NCBI RefSeq assembly: GCF_026340975.1
Contig: NZ_JAPEOS010000001.1
Span: forward strand, 1,448,501 to 1,512,500
Direction of reading: 5' to 3'
Source: Streptomyces sp. NBC_01214
GTDB lineage: Bacteria; Actinomycetota; Actinomycetes; Streptomycetales; Streptomycetaceae
DNA: 64,000 bases
Position numbers and translations under genes: made by a program
Shown: positions 27,731-35,973 of the stretch, in pieces
Numbering within the stretch: the stretch's first letter is position 1
Layout: the number at the start of each line of letters is the position of its first letter
The notes under the pieces: model-generated
Database searches by the model: none
The model's input: only the letters and a program-made list of their open reading frames with translations
What the model was told of the DNA's origin: nothing

Positions 27731-29881
27731 ATGCCGAACTACGCCGAGGTCATGCAGACGGACCTCTCCGCGCTCACCACCGCCGCCGACGGCTGGAAGG
27801 CCATGGCGACGCAGTTAAAGACCATGGAGGACGTCTACAAGGACGAGGTCCAGAGCGTCTCCGCGGGCAACGGCTGGCTGGGCTCAAGCCAGCAGGCCGC
27901 CGCCACCCGGTCCGCCATGACGCGCCAGGAGTACGGAGCCGCGCAGAAGGAAGCGCTGGCCATGGAGTCGCTGCTCCGTGACGCGCACGCCCGGTTCACG
28001 GACCTCAAGTCCCGCCTGGTGTCGGCCGTGGCGGAGGCCAAGGAAGCCGGGATGAAGGTCTCGGAGCACGGCGTCGCGAGCTACGACTTCTCCAAGGCCG
28101 ACCCGGCCAGCGTGAACGCGATCCGCCACGATCCCGACCTCCCGGAGATCGAGCGGTCCTGGACGAGCCGGATCGGCGACTCGGTCAAGGCGATCACGGA
28201 GTTCGACCAGGACGTCAAGACGGCCCTGCTGAACGCGTCGGGGGCCGACGGGACCGCGATGTTCGGCTTCAACTCCAAGCCCGTCAACGACGTCGAGGCC
28301 GTGGAGGCGCTGGCCCTCACCCAGAAGATCCGCGACGGCAAGGCCTCGCCGGAGGAGCTGCGGCACTACAACGACGTCCTCAAGCAGAACTCCGGGGACC
28401 AGCACTTCAGCGAGGCGTACCTGTACGCGCTGGGGCCGAAGGACACCCTGTTGCTGGCGGACCAGATGAACCTGGCGTCCAACGACCGCGGCACGTCGGT
28501 GGCCGACAAGAAGCTCTACGAGTCGATCAATTCCGGCCTCGCGGGGACGATCGCCTCGGGCACCAAGGATCCGGCCAGCTACGCCTACAAGCCGTTCGTC
28601 GACGGGCTCAAGGAGCAGGGCGCGCAGCTCCTCGACAAGGGCGCGAGGCCGATGTACGGCTACCAGGCACTCGTCACCGTGATGGCGAACGGCAGCGGCT
28701 ACGGCAAGCAGTTCCTCAACGACCTCGGCGACGGCATGATCGAGGCCGAGAAGTCGAAGCCGCACATGTACGACCACGCATGGGACTCCCAGCGCCCGAA
28801 CCTGGTCTCCGACCCGCTGGACGGCCTGCTGGGCATCATGGCCAAGGATCCCGACTCGGCGACGTACTTCCTCGACCCCGAAGCGCCGGGCAACAAGAAC
28901 GAGCACCTGAAGTACATGCTCGACGACCGGGAGATGCCCGACCCCTGGATCTCGACCGGCGTCGGACAGCCGATCGAGATGGACGGCGACAAGACGGCTG
29001 GCCTGGGCGCCGCCATCCAGGCGGCGGCCACGGGCCACGTCGACGGCGAGAAGCTGGGCCCGCCGGGACCCCACACCGAGGGCCAGACGCGCGTGATGCA
29101 CGAGGCGATCCGACTGCTCGACACCGATATGAAGGGCGACGAGTTCAAGGAGGACCTGGAGGGCCTGCAACAGCCGATGGCGAAGGCGCTGGTCGACTAC
29201 GTCAGCGACACCCACGAGATCCTCGGCGGCCAGAACTCCGACCTGGGTGGCATCGGTGGCAGTGACTCGATCCACGGTTCGGGCGACAAGGCCCAGATCG
29301 CGGTGGGCCAGGGCAGCCTGATCCGCGTGATGCGCGGCATCGCGGACGACGGCCCGTCCTACGCCCTGCTGGTCGAGGCGGAGCAGGCGTACTCGGCGGA
29401 ACAGCTCGCGACCGCCGCCCCGTTCAAGGCGGACTCCCCGCACTCGGTGAGCGCCGACTGGGACAACCGCGCACACGACATCGGCGTGGCCAACGGCGCC
29501 CTCAACGGCATCGGCGCCGACGTCTACAAGGACAAGGAGGACGATCAGGTCCAGTGGGCGGAGGGCACCTCCGAGTACTCCGCTGCCGCCGGGAACGCGC
29601 TCATCGGCGAGATCCCGGTCGTGGGCACGATCGGAGGCTCCCTGATCGATGCGGCCAAGTACAACTGGGTCGAGGGCGTCAAGGAGGCGGCCGAGGAGCA
29701 GAGCAAACAGGAGTCCAGCAACAATTACACAGGCGGACTGGACGGGACCCACAAGTTGCTCGATGCATGGAGGGATGAGCGGCACATGGGGCAAGACCCC
29801 GCGTTCAAGCATGCCAAGGACGGGGCGGGCGACGGATACACGACGGGCCGGGAGGCTGCACGTGCTCACCTCCGGCCGTAA
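27731..29881 (+). CDS. Large WXG100-like effector candidate
   Basis: A 716-residue protein. The first 100 or so residues are a helical hairpin with a WXG motif at the turn (SAGNGWLGSSQQAAATR), like ESX/T7SS-exported proteins. The long middle region is helical and repetitive, rich in Lys/Asp/Glu, for example LALTQKIRDGKASPEELRHY and YLYALGPKDTLLLADQMN. Near residues 620-645 a hydrophobic, Gly-rich segment (ALIGEIPVVGTIGGSLIDAA) could insert in a membrane. The final block is KLLDAWRDERHMG... to AREAARAHLRP-like (here GREAARAHLRP). It starts with GGGGGAG 7 bp before ATG and overlaps the lipoprotein gene by 20 bp. No catalytic motif was recognised. Secretion and toxicity are inferences. Confidence 0.85.
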   Translation: MPNYAEVMQTDLSALTTAADGWKAMATQLKTMEDVYKDEVQSVSAGNGWLGSSQQAAATRSAMTRQEYGAAQKEALAMESLLRDAHARFTDLKSRLVSAVAEAKEAGMKVSEHGVASYDFSKADPASVNAIRHDPDLPEIERSWTSRIGDSVKAITEFDQDVKTALLNASGADGTAMFGFNSKPVNDVEAVEALALTQKIRDGKASPEELRHYNDVLKQNSGDQHFSEAYLYALGPKDTLLLADQMNLASNDRGTSVADKKLYESINSGLAGTIASGTKDPASYAYKPFVDGLKEQGAQLLDKGARPMYGYQALVTVMANGSGYGKQFLNDLGDGMIEAEKSKPHMYDHAWDSQRPNLVSDPLDGLLGIMAKDPDSATYFLDPEAPGNKNEHLKYMLDDREMPDPWISTGVGQPIEMDGDKTAGLGAAIQAAATGHVDGEKLGPPGPHTEGQTRVMHEAIRLLDTDMKGDEFKEDLEGLQQPMAKALVDYVSDTHEILGGQNSDLGGIGGSDSIHGSGDKAQIAVGQGSLIRVMRGIADDGPSYALLVEAEQAYSAEQLATAAPFKADSPHSVSADWDNRAHDIGVANGALNGIGADVYKDKEDDQVQWAEGTSEYSAAAGNALIGEIPVVGTIGGSLIDAAKYNWVEGVKEAAEEQSKQESSNNYTGGLDGTHKLLDAWRDERHMGQDPAFKHAKDGAGDGYTTGREAARAHLRP

Positions 29882-30542
29882 GGTGCTCAAGGCCTTCGCG
29901 CGATCGACGACCGCCCTGCTCTCCGTGGTGATGCTGGCTTCCTGCACCTCGGGCGAGCCAGAGGCGAAGAACGAGCAGTCGTGCGGGATCAGCCCTTCCT
30001 CGGAGGAGGGCGCCCTCCTGAAGGGGATCCTCCGTGCGGAAGGGTTCGAGAGTCTGATCTACAACAGCACCAGCGAAGCGGCGACGGCGCTGAGGCACGC
30101 ACTGCCGGAGACCACCCCGGAAAGTCGGATGTCCACGAAGATGACGTGCGCCCTGTGGGTGGCCGGCCAGAACGGCGGTGACCGCGTGACGTTCAGCTTC
30201 GGCTGGGTCTCGCGCGCCTCGAAGAAGGCGGAAGAGCCCCTGCCCAACGGTATTCCGTTCGAGGCGGACGGCGGCGTCTTCGGCCAGACCAACGACACCG
30301 AGACGAGCTTGTTCGTCGCTTGCGAGATGCCCGGCAAGCTCGGCGAGCCGTCGAAGTCGGCTTGGTTCCACGCGAATGCTCTGCACAACGTCAGCCCCCC
30401 TCGGACAGACATCGACCAGACGGTCCGCGACCGGCAGACCGCCCTCACCTACCTCATGGCCCGCCGCGTCACCGACGCGCTCGGCTGCGAGAACAAGCCG
30501 CTGGAGAAGCCCCCGGTGGTGAAGCCGCTTCCGGCCCCGTGA
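29862..30542 (+). CDS. Cysteine-containing lipoprotein 1 (candidate immunity protein)
   Basis: A 226-residue lipoprotein. The signal peptide MLTSGRKVLKAFARSTTAL runs into lipobox MLASC. The mature part has four spaced Cys (QSCGIS, KMTCALW, VACEMPG, LGCENK), suggesting two disulfides. It ends in a Pro-rich tail (KPPVVKPLPAP). GTG 29862 is inside the 3' end of the large gene (20-bp overlap), with GGGAGG upstream, so translation is coupled. A paralog follows at 30815 after a duplicated segment. An extracytoplasmic lipoprotein overlapping a probable exported protein is a good candidate for immunity or for a surface receptor/chaperone. No family is recognised. Confidence 0.85.
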   Translation: MLTSGRKVLKAFARSTTALLSVVMLASCTSGEPEAKNEQSCGISPSSEEGALLKGILRAEGFESLIYNSTSEAATALRHALPETTPESRMSTKMTCALWVAGQNGGDRVTFSFGWVSRASKKAEEPLPNGIPFEADGGVFGQTNDTETSLFVACEMPGKLGEPSKSAWFHANALHNVSPPRTDIDQTVRDRQTALTYLMARRVTDALGCENKPLEKPPVVKPLPAP

Positions 30543-30543
30543 C

Positions 30544-30834
30544 CGAGACCTCGGCCCGGAGGGCCTCGCGGATGCCATCGGGGCGGTAGCGGGCGCTCTC
30601 AACGGTATCGGGGGCGACGTCTGCAAGGACAAGGAAGACGAACCGGGGCCAGCAGTGGGGGAATGGGCGGCTGAGTACACGGCCGCCGGCGTGAGCGGAC
30701 TCAACGAGCTGATGGATGCATGGAGAGATGAACGGAACATGGGAAAGAACGATGTGTTCGACCATGCCAAGGACGGGGCCGGCAACGCGTACTCAGCAGG
30801 CCGGGAGGCTGCACGTGCTCACCTCCGGCCGTAA
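30544..30834 (+). pseudogene. Start-less remnant of the large effector's C-terminus (orphan tip)
   Basis: In the frame ending at TAA 30832-30834, about 97 codons match the end of the 27731-29881 protein. AGALNGIGGDVCKDKEDE matches NGALNGIGADVYKDKEDD, and LMDAWRDERNMGKNDVFDHA then GREAARAHLRP match the extreme C-terminus. The copy lacks about 48 residues, including the hydrophobic ALIGEIPVVGTIGG segment. No plausible start with ribosome site exists. Its last 20 bp contain the start of lipoprotein 2, just as in the full gene. Either a decayed duplicate or an orphan tip available for recombination. Confidence 0.8.
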
Positions 30835-31492
30835 GGTGCGCAAGGCCTTCGCGCGATCGACGACCGCCCTGCTCTCCATGGTGGTGCTGGCTTCGTGCGC
30901 CTCGGGCGAGCCCGAGGCAAAGATCGAGCACCTGTGCACCGTCGGCGCTGCCTCAGAAGAGGAAGCGCTCCTTCGCGGGATCCTCCGCGCAGATGGCTTC
31001 GAGACCGACGTCTTCCACCGCACGAACCGTGTGGTGGAGTCGCTGGAGCGGGATCTGCGGGCGATCGGCTCGGACAAGAAGACGTTTTCGACATCCTTGT
31101 GCGCGTACGGGCCGACTCCTCGGGCAGGAGTCGAGCGTGCGCGGTTCGAGGTCGGGTGGGTGCCCCGCACCTCGAAGGATGCCGAACCGTCCATGGCCGA
31201 CGGAGGCCGGTTCGATGCAAACGGTGCCTTCGGTGAGAGCAACTACTTCCTCACGAATCTGTTCGTCCGGTGCGATATGCCCGGCGACCTCGCGGAGCCG
31301 TCGAAGGCGGCATGGTTGTACGCGGAGGCTTCGTACACGGTCAACATCGGGCGGACGGACATCGACCAGGCGGCCAAGGACCGGCAGACCGCCCTCACCT
31401 ACCTCATGGCCCGCCGCGTCACCGACGCGCTCGGCTGTGAGAACGAGCCGCTGGCGAAGCCCCCCGTGGTGAAGCCCCTGCCCGCCCCCTGA
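30815..31492 (+). CDS. Cysteine-containing lipoprotein 2 (paralog of 29862-30542)
   Basis: A 225-residue lipoprotein. The first 35 residues are almost identical to lipoprotein 1 (MLTSGRKVRKAFARSTTALL, lipobox VLASC). The last 40 are nearly identical too (ALTYLMARRVTDALGCENEP, PPVVKPLPAP). The middle is clearly diverged but keeps the four Cys (EHLCTVG, TSLCAYG, VRCDMPG, LGCENE) and the WVPRTSKDAE / F-x-GAFGESN pattern. GTG 30815 lies inside the remnant tip's 3' end, copying the arrangement of the first pair. The pattern of conserved ends with a variable middle is what paralogous immunity proteins against different toxin tips look like; that role is not proven. Confidence 0.85.
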   Translation: MLTSGRKVRKAFARSTTALLSMVVLASCASGEPEAKIEHLCTVGAASEEEALLRGILRADGFETDVFHRTNRVVESLERDLRAIGSDKKTFSTSLCAYGPTPRAGVERARFEVGWVPRTSKDAEPSMADGGRFDANGAFGESNYFLTNLFVRCDMPGDLAEPSKAAWLYAEASYTVNIGRTDIDQAAKDRQTALTYLMARRVTDALGCENEPLAKPPVVKPLPAP

Positions 31493-31517
31493 CCGGCACC
31501 GCGGCCCGGGGGGCCGG

Positions 31518-31739
31518 TCACGGCCCGGGCTGCTCGTCGTCGTTCTCGTAGGGGTGGAACAAGAGGCTGATCACGGCCACCCCGACCGCCGTCGCCAGCC
31601 GGGTCCACCCGTTGTCGGTCACCAGGCTCACGGCCTTCGCCGCGAACAGCGCGATCAGGAAGGCGGTGACGAAGGGGACGACGGCACGGGCGGTCCGCTG
31701 CACGAAGGTGTGGTCGCCCGGCTGCTCGTGAGTGGTCAT
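31518..31739 (-). CDS. Small membrane protein
   Basis: A 73-residue protein with two predicted membrane segments, AVVPFVTAFLIALFAAKAV and LATAVGVAVISLLFHPY, and an acidic tail (ENDDEQPGP). ATG 31739 has AAGGGA upstream at proper spacing. It is convergent with lipoprotein 2, 25 bp away. No family or function is recognised. Confidence 0.7.
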   Translation of the reverse strand: MTTHEQPGDHTFVQRTARAVVPFVTAFLIALFAAKAVSLVTDNGWTRLATAVGVAVISLLFHPYENDDEQPGP

Positions 31740-32043
31740 GGCCCTGGTCCCTTCGGTCCCGCCGCCCCGGTCGGAGGTCGGCGGTCGGCATCGGCTGTGC
31801 TTCCAGCATCGGGAGCACGGCCCGGGGGGCCCAGACCCGGAAAGTCGGGACTTGACAGGTCCCGGTACCTCCCCTCCCCGCCGCCGCCCCGCCTCTCCCA
31901 CGCCGCCCCGCCGCCTCCCCGACCCGGTCGGACGCGGTCCGCGCGCCCCCGCCGTACGGCAGTGCGATTGTTGCGGCGGGATGAAATCCGCCGGTCGGAG
32001 CGTTGGCGCTTCCGGCAGGACAGGACGAACGGGGAGGCCTCAC
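31740..32043. other. 304-bp divergent intergenic region
   Basis: Divides the small membrane gene from the ABC exporter, so it should hold both promoters. GGGAC-TTGACAG-GTCCC (31851-31867) forms a short hairpin whose loop contains TTGACA, a possible -35 hexamer. No clear -10 was found and no other gene is supported. Confidence 0.45.
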
Positions 32044-35000
32044 GTGGCGGCGGCAGAGACAGCGGCTGGGGAGAAACAGGGCTGGGGCAGGCGGCTGGCG
32101 GCCTACACCTGGCGGTACAAGACCAATGTGCTGCTCGCGCTCGGCTCCTCGCTGGCCGGCATGGCCGTCATGGCGGTCGTCCCGCTGGTCACCAAGGTGA
32201 TCATCGATGACGTCATCGGGGACGAGACCAAGCCCATGGCGCCCTGGGCCGGCATGCTCATAGCCGCGGCCCTGCTGGTGTACGTACTGACCTACATACG
32301 CAGGTACTACGGCGGGCGGCTCGCCCTCGACGTGCAGCACGACCTGCGCACCGACATGTACAGCACCATCGCCCGCCTCGACGGGCGGCGGCAGGACGAG
32401 CTGAACACCGGCCAGGTCGTCGGCCGCGCCACCAGCGACCTCCAGCTAATCCAGGGCCTTCTTTTCATGTTGCCCATGACGATAGGGAACTTCCTGCTCT
32501 TCGGGATGTCCCTCGGGATCATGCTCTGGCTCTCGCCGCTGCTGACCCTCGTCGCCCTGCTCATGGCCCCCGCCCTGTGGTTCATCGCCAAGCGCAGCCG
32601 CAAGAAGCTCTTCCCCGCCACCTGGTGGGCCCAGGGCCAGGCCGCCGCCGTCGCGACCGTCGTCGACGGGGCCGTCACCGGCGTCCGCGTCGTCAAGGGC
32701 TTCGGCCAGGAGGAGCAGGAGACCGGCAAGCTGCGCGAAGCCGGCCGCCGGCTGTTCGCCGGCCGGATGCGGACCATCCGGCTCAACTCGCGCTACACCC
32801 CCGCCCTCCAGGCCGTCCCCGCCCTCGCCCAGGTCGCCATGCTGGCCCTCGGCGGCTGGATGGCCACCAACGGGCAGGTCACCCTCGGTACCTTCGTCGC
32901 CTTCTCCACCTACCTCGCCCAGCTCGTCGGACCCGTCCGCATGCTGGCCATGGTCCTCACCGTCGGACAGCAGGCCCGGGCCGGCGTGGAGCGCGTGTTC
33001 GAGCTCATCGACACCGAGCCCGAGATCCACGAGGGCACCCACGAGCTGCCCGCCGACGCACCCGCCACCGTCGAGTTCGACGACGTCCGCTTCGGCTACG
33101 ACCCCGAGCGGCCGGTCCTCGACGGGTTCTCGCTCTCCGTGGCGCAGGGCGAGACCGTCGCCGTCGTCGGGTCCTCGGGCAGCGGCAAGTCCACCGTCGC
33201 GCTCCTGCTGCCCCGGTTCTACGACGCCGACGGCGGCGCCGTCCGCGTCGGCGGCCACGACGTCCGCGAGCTGACGTACGACTCCCTGCGCGGCGCGATA
33301 GGCCTGGTCCCCGAGGACTCCTTCCTCTTCTCCGACACCATCCGCGCCAACATCGCCTACGGGCACCCCGGTGCCACCGAGGAACAGATCGAGGCCGCCG
33401 CCCGCGCCGCCCAGGCCGAGGGGTTCATCCGGGCCCTGCCCGCCGGGTACGACACCAAGGTCGGCGAGCAGGGGCTCACCCTCTCCGGCGGCCAGCGCCA
33501 GCGCATCGCCCTCGCCCGCGCCATCCTCACCGACCCCCGGCTGCTGCTCCTCGACGACGCCACCTCCGCCGTCGACGCCCGCGTCGAGCACGAGATCCAC
33601 GAGGCCCTGCGCTCCGTCATGGCGGGCCGAACCACCCTGCTGATCGCCCACCGCCGCTCCACGCTCGCGCTGGCCGACCGGATCGCCGTACTCGACCGCG
33701 GGCGGCTCGCCGACATCGGCACGCACGAGCAACTGGAGAGCCGGTCGGCGCTCTACCGCAGGCTGCTCACCGACCCGGACGCGCTCGGCGCCGCCTCGCC
33801 GCGGACCCCGGACGCCCGGGTGATGACCGAGTTCGAGCGCGAGCTCGACCGGGACCTCGAACGCGGCATCGAGCTCGAGGCCGAGATCGACTCGGAGCCC
33901 GTCAACGCCAAGCGCCGGGTCGCCGGCGGGGTCACCCCCGAGCTCTGGCGCCGCCAGGACGAGCCCGACACCGCCCCCGGCGCCGCCCTCGCTCCCGCTC
34001 CCGCCGGTGGCGCGCCCGGAGCCGGGCATTCCATGGCCGGGTCCGTCTCCGGCATGCCCGCCACCCCCGAACTGCTCGCGCAGGTGGCCGCGCTGCCGCC
34101 CGCCGACGACCTGCCCGAGGTGGACGAGACCCGCGCCGCGGCCGCCGAGGAGAGCTACGGCCTGCGCCGCCTGCTCCGCGGCTTCTGGGCGCCGCTGGCC
34201 ATCAGCCTCGCCCTCGTCGCCGCGGACGCGGGGGCCGGGCTGCTGCTGCCGAGCCTGATCCGGCACGGCATCGACCAGGGCGTGGAGCAGGCCGTGCTCG
34301 GCGCCGTCTGGGCGGCGGCCGGGCTCGCCCTCGCCGTCGTCGTCGCGCAGTGGGCCGCGCAGTTCGCCGAGACCCGCATGACGGGCCGTACCGGCGAGCG
34401 CGTGCTGTACGCCCTGCGCGTCAAGATCTTCGCCCAGCTCCAGCGACTCGGCCTCGACTACTACGAGCGCGAGCTGACCGGCAAGATCATGACCCGGATG
34501 ACCACCGACGTGGACTCGCTGAGCTCCTTCCTCCAGACCGGGCTCGTCACCGCCGTGGTCTCCGTCTTCACCTTCTTCGGGATCCTCATCGCGCTGCTGG
34601 TCCTGGACGTCGAGCTCGCGCTGATCGTCTTCGCGACCCTGCCCGTCCTCGTCGTCGGCACGATCGTGTTCCGTCGCAGGTCGGTGGCCGCCTACGAGCT
34701 CGCGCGCGACCGGGTCAGCCTGGTCAACGCCGACCTCCAGGAGTCCGTCTCGGGCCTGCGCATCGTCCAGGCCTTCCGCCGCGAGGGCTCGGGCGCCAAG
34801 CGCTTCGCCGAGCGCAGCGACTCCTACCGCGAGGCCCGGGTCCGCGGCCAGTGGCTGATATCCGTCTACTTCCCCTTCGTGCAGCTGCTCTCCTCGGGCG
34901 CCGCGGCCGCCGTGCTGATCGTCGGGGCGGGCCGGGTGGAAGCCGGGACGCTCACCACCGGCGCGCTGGTCGCTTACCTGCTCTACATCGACCTGTTCTT

Positions 35001-35901
35001 CGCGCCCGTCCAGCAGCTCTCCCAGGTCTTCGACGGCTACCAGCAGGCCACGGTCGCCCTCGGCCGCATCCAGGGGCTGCTGCGCGAGCCCACCACCACC
35101 CCGCTGCCCGAGCGGCCGCGCGCACTGGAATCGCTGGGCGGGGAGATCGCCTTCGAGGACGTCCGCTTCCAGTACGGGACGGCCGAAGAGCGGGGCGAGA
35201 AGGGCGAGGCCCTGGCCGGCATCAACCTGCGGATACCCGCCGGGCAGACCGTCGCCTTCGTCGGCGAGACCGGAGCCGGTAAGTCCACCCTGGTCAAGAT
35301 GGTGGCCCGGTTCTACGATCCGACCTCCGGCCGGGTCACCGCCGACGGCACGGACATCAAGGAGCTGGACCTGACGGCGTACCGCCACCGGCTGGGTGTC
35401 GTCCCCCAGGAGGCCTACCTCTTCCCGGGGACCGTCCGTGACGCCATCGCCTACGGGAGCCCCGCGGCGAGCGACGCCGAGGTGGAGGCCGCCGCCCGCG
35501 CGGTCGGCGCCCACGACATGATCGCCACCCTCGACGGCGGCTACCTGCACACCGTCGCCGAGCGCGGCCGCAACCTCTCCGCGGGCCAGCGCCAGCTGAT
35601 CGCACTGGCCCGGGCCGAGCTGGTCGACCCGGACGTGCTGCTGCTCGACGAGGCCACCGCCGCCCTCGACCTGGCAACCGAAGCCCAGGTCAACCAGGCG
35701 ACGGACCGGCTCGCGGGCAAGCGCACCACCCTGGTGGTCGCGCACCGGCTGACCACCGCGGCGCGCGCCGACCGGGTCGTGGTCATGGACCGCGGCCGGG
35801 TGGTGGAGGACGGCACCCACACCGAACTCCTGGCGCGCGGCGGCCGGTACGCCGAGCTGTGGCGCACCTTCGTCGGCGAGGACGAGCGCGCCGCGGCCTG
35901 A
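32044..35901 (+). CDS. Fused two-half ABC exporter (TMD-NBD-TMD-NBD)
   Basis: A 1285-residue full-length ABC exporter made of two ABCB/MdlB-like halves. TMD1 lies at about 20-310 and NBD1 at about 340-580 (Walker A GSSGSGKST near 375, signature LSGGQRQR, Walker B LLLLDDATSAVD). A charged and Ala/Pro-rich linker spans about 600-690. TMD2 lies at about 700-1000 and NBD2 at about 1040-1275 (Walker A GETGAGKST near 1075, signature LSAGQRQL, Walker B LLLLDEATAALD). It should pump lipids or drugs outward using ATP. GTG 32044 has GGGAGG upstream; a signal-less N-terminus follows. NBD1 has Asp where the catalytic Glu is expected, and NBD2 has LSAGQ. Substrate unknown. Confidence 0.93.
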   Translation: MAAAETAAGEKQGWGRRLAAYTWRYKTNVLLALGSSLAGMAVMAVVPLVTKVIIDDVIGDETKPMAPWAGMLIAAALLVYVLTYIRRYYGGRLALDVQHDLRTDMYSTIARLDGRRQDELNTGQVVGRATSDLQLIQGLLFMLPMTIGNFLLFGMSLGIMLWLSPLLTLVALLMAPALWFIAKRSRKKLFPATWWAQGQAAAVATVVDGAVTGVRVVKGFGQEEQETGKLREAGRRLFAGRMRTIRLNSRYTPALQAVPALAQVAMLALGGWMATNGQVTLGTFVAFSTYLAQLVGPVRMLAMVLTVGQQARAGVERVFELIDTEPEIHEGTHELPADAPATVEFDDVRFGYDPERPVLDGFSLSVAQGETVAVVGSSGSGKSTVALLLPRFYDADGGAVRVGGHDVRELTYDSLRGAIGLVPEDSFLFSDTIRANIAYGHPGATEEQIEAAARAAQAEGFIRALPAGYDTKVGEQGLTLSGGQRQRIALARAILTDPRLLLLDDATSAVDARVEHEIHEALRSVMAGRTTLLIAHRRSTLALADRIAVLDRGRLADIGTHEQLESRSALYRRLLTDPDALGAASPRTPDARVMTEFERELDRDLERGIELEAEIDSEPVNAKRRVAGGVTPELWRRQDEPDTAPGAALAPAPAGGAPGAGHSMAGSVSGMPATPELLAQVAALPPADDLPEVDETRAAAAEESYGLRRLLRGFWAPLAISLALVAADAGAGLLLPSLIRHGIDQGVEQAVLGAVWAAAGLALAVVVAQWAAQFAETRMTGRTGERVLYALRVKIFAQLQRLGLDYYERELTGKIMTRMTTDVDSLSSFLQTGLVTAVVSVFTFFGILIALLVLDVELALIVFATLPVLVVGTIVFRRRSVAAYELARDRVSLVNADLQESVSGLRIVQAFRREGSGAKRFAERSDSYREARVRGQWLISVYFPFVQLLSSGAAAAVLIVGAGRVEAGTLTTGALVAYLLYIDLFFAPVQQLSQVFDGYQQATVALGRIQGLLREPTTTPLPERPRALESLGGEIAFEDVRFQYGTAEERGEKGEALAGINLRIPAGQTVAFVGETGAGKSTLVKMVARFYDPTSGRVTADGTDIKELDLTAYRHRLGVVPQEAYLFPGTVRDAIAYGSPAASDAEVEAAARAVGAHDMIATLDGGYLHTVAERGRNLSAGQRQLIALARAELVDPDVLLLDEATAALDLATEAQVNQATDRLAGKRTTLVVAHRLTTAARADRVVVMDRGRVVEDGTHTELLARGGRYAELWRTFVGEDERAAA

Positions 35902-35962
35902 GCGGGCGGCCTGAGCGGGCGGCCTGAGCGGGCGGCCTTGATCGGGCGGTCCTGAGCGGGCG
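35896..35962. repeat. 13-bp tandem repeat spanning the exporter stop codon
   Basis: GCCTGAGCGGGCG occurs three times in perfect tandem (35896-35934), then as two 14-bp variants to 35962. The first unit holds the last Ala codon and TGA stop of the ABC exporter gene. The array fills the gap to the convergent EF-hand gene. Confidence 0.85.
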
Positions 35963-35973
35963 GGCCCCGGGGG

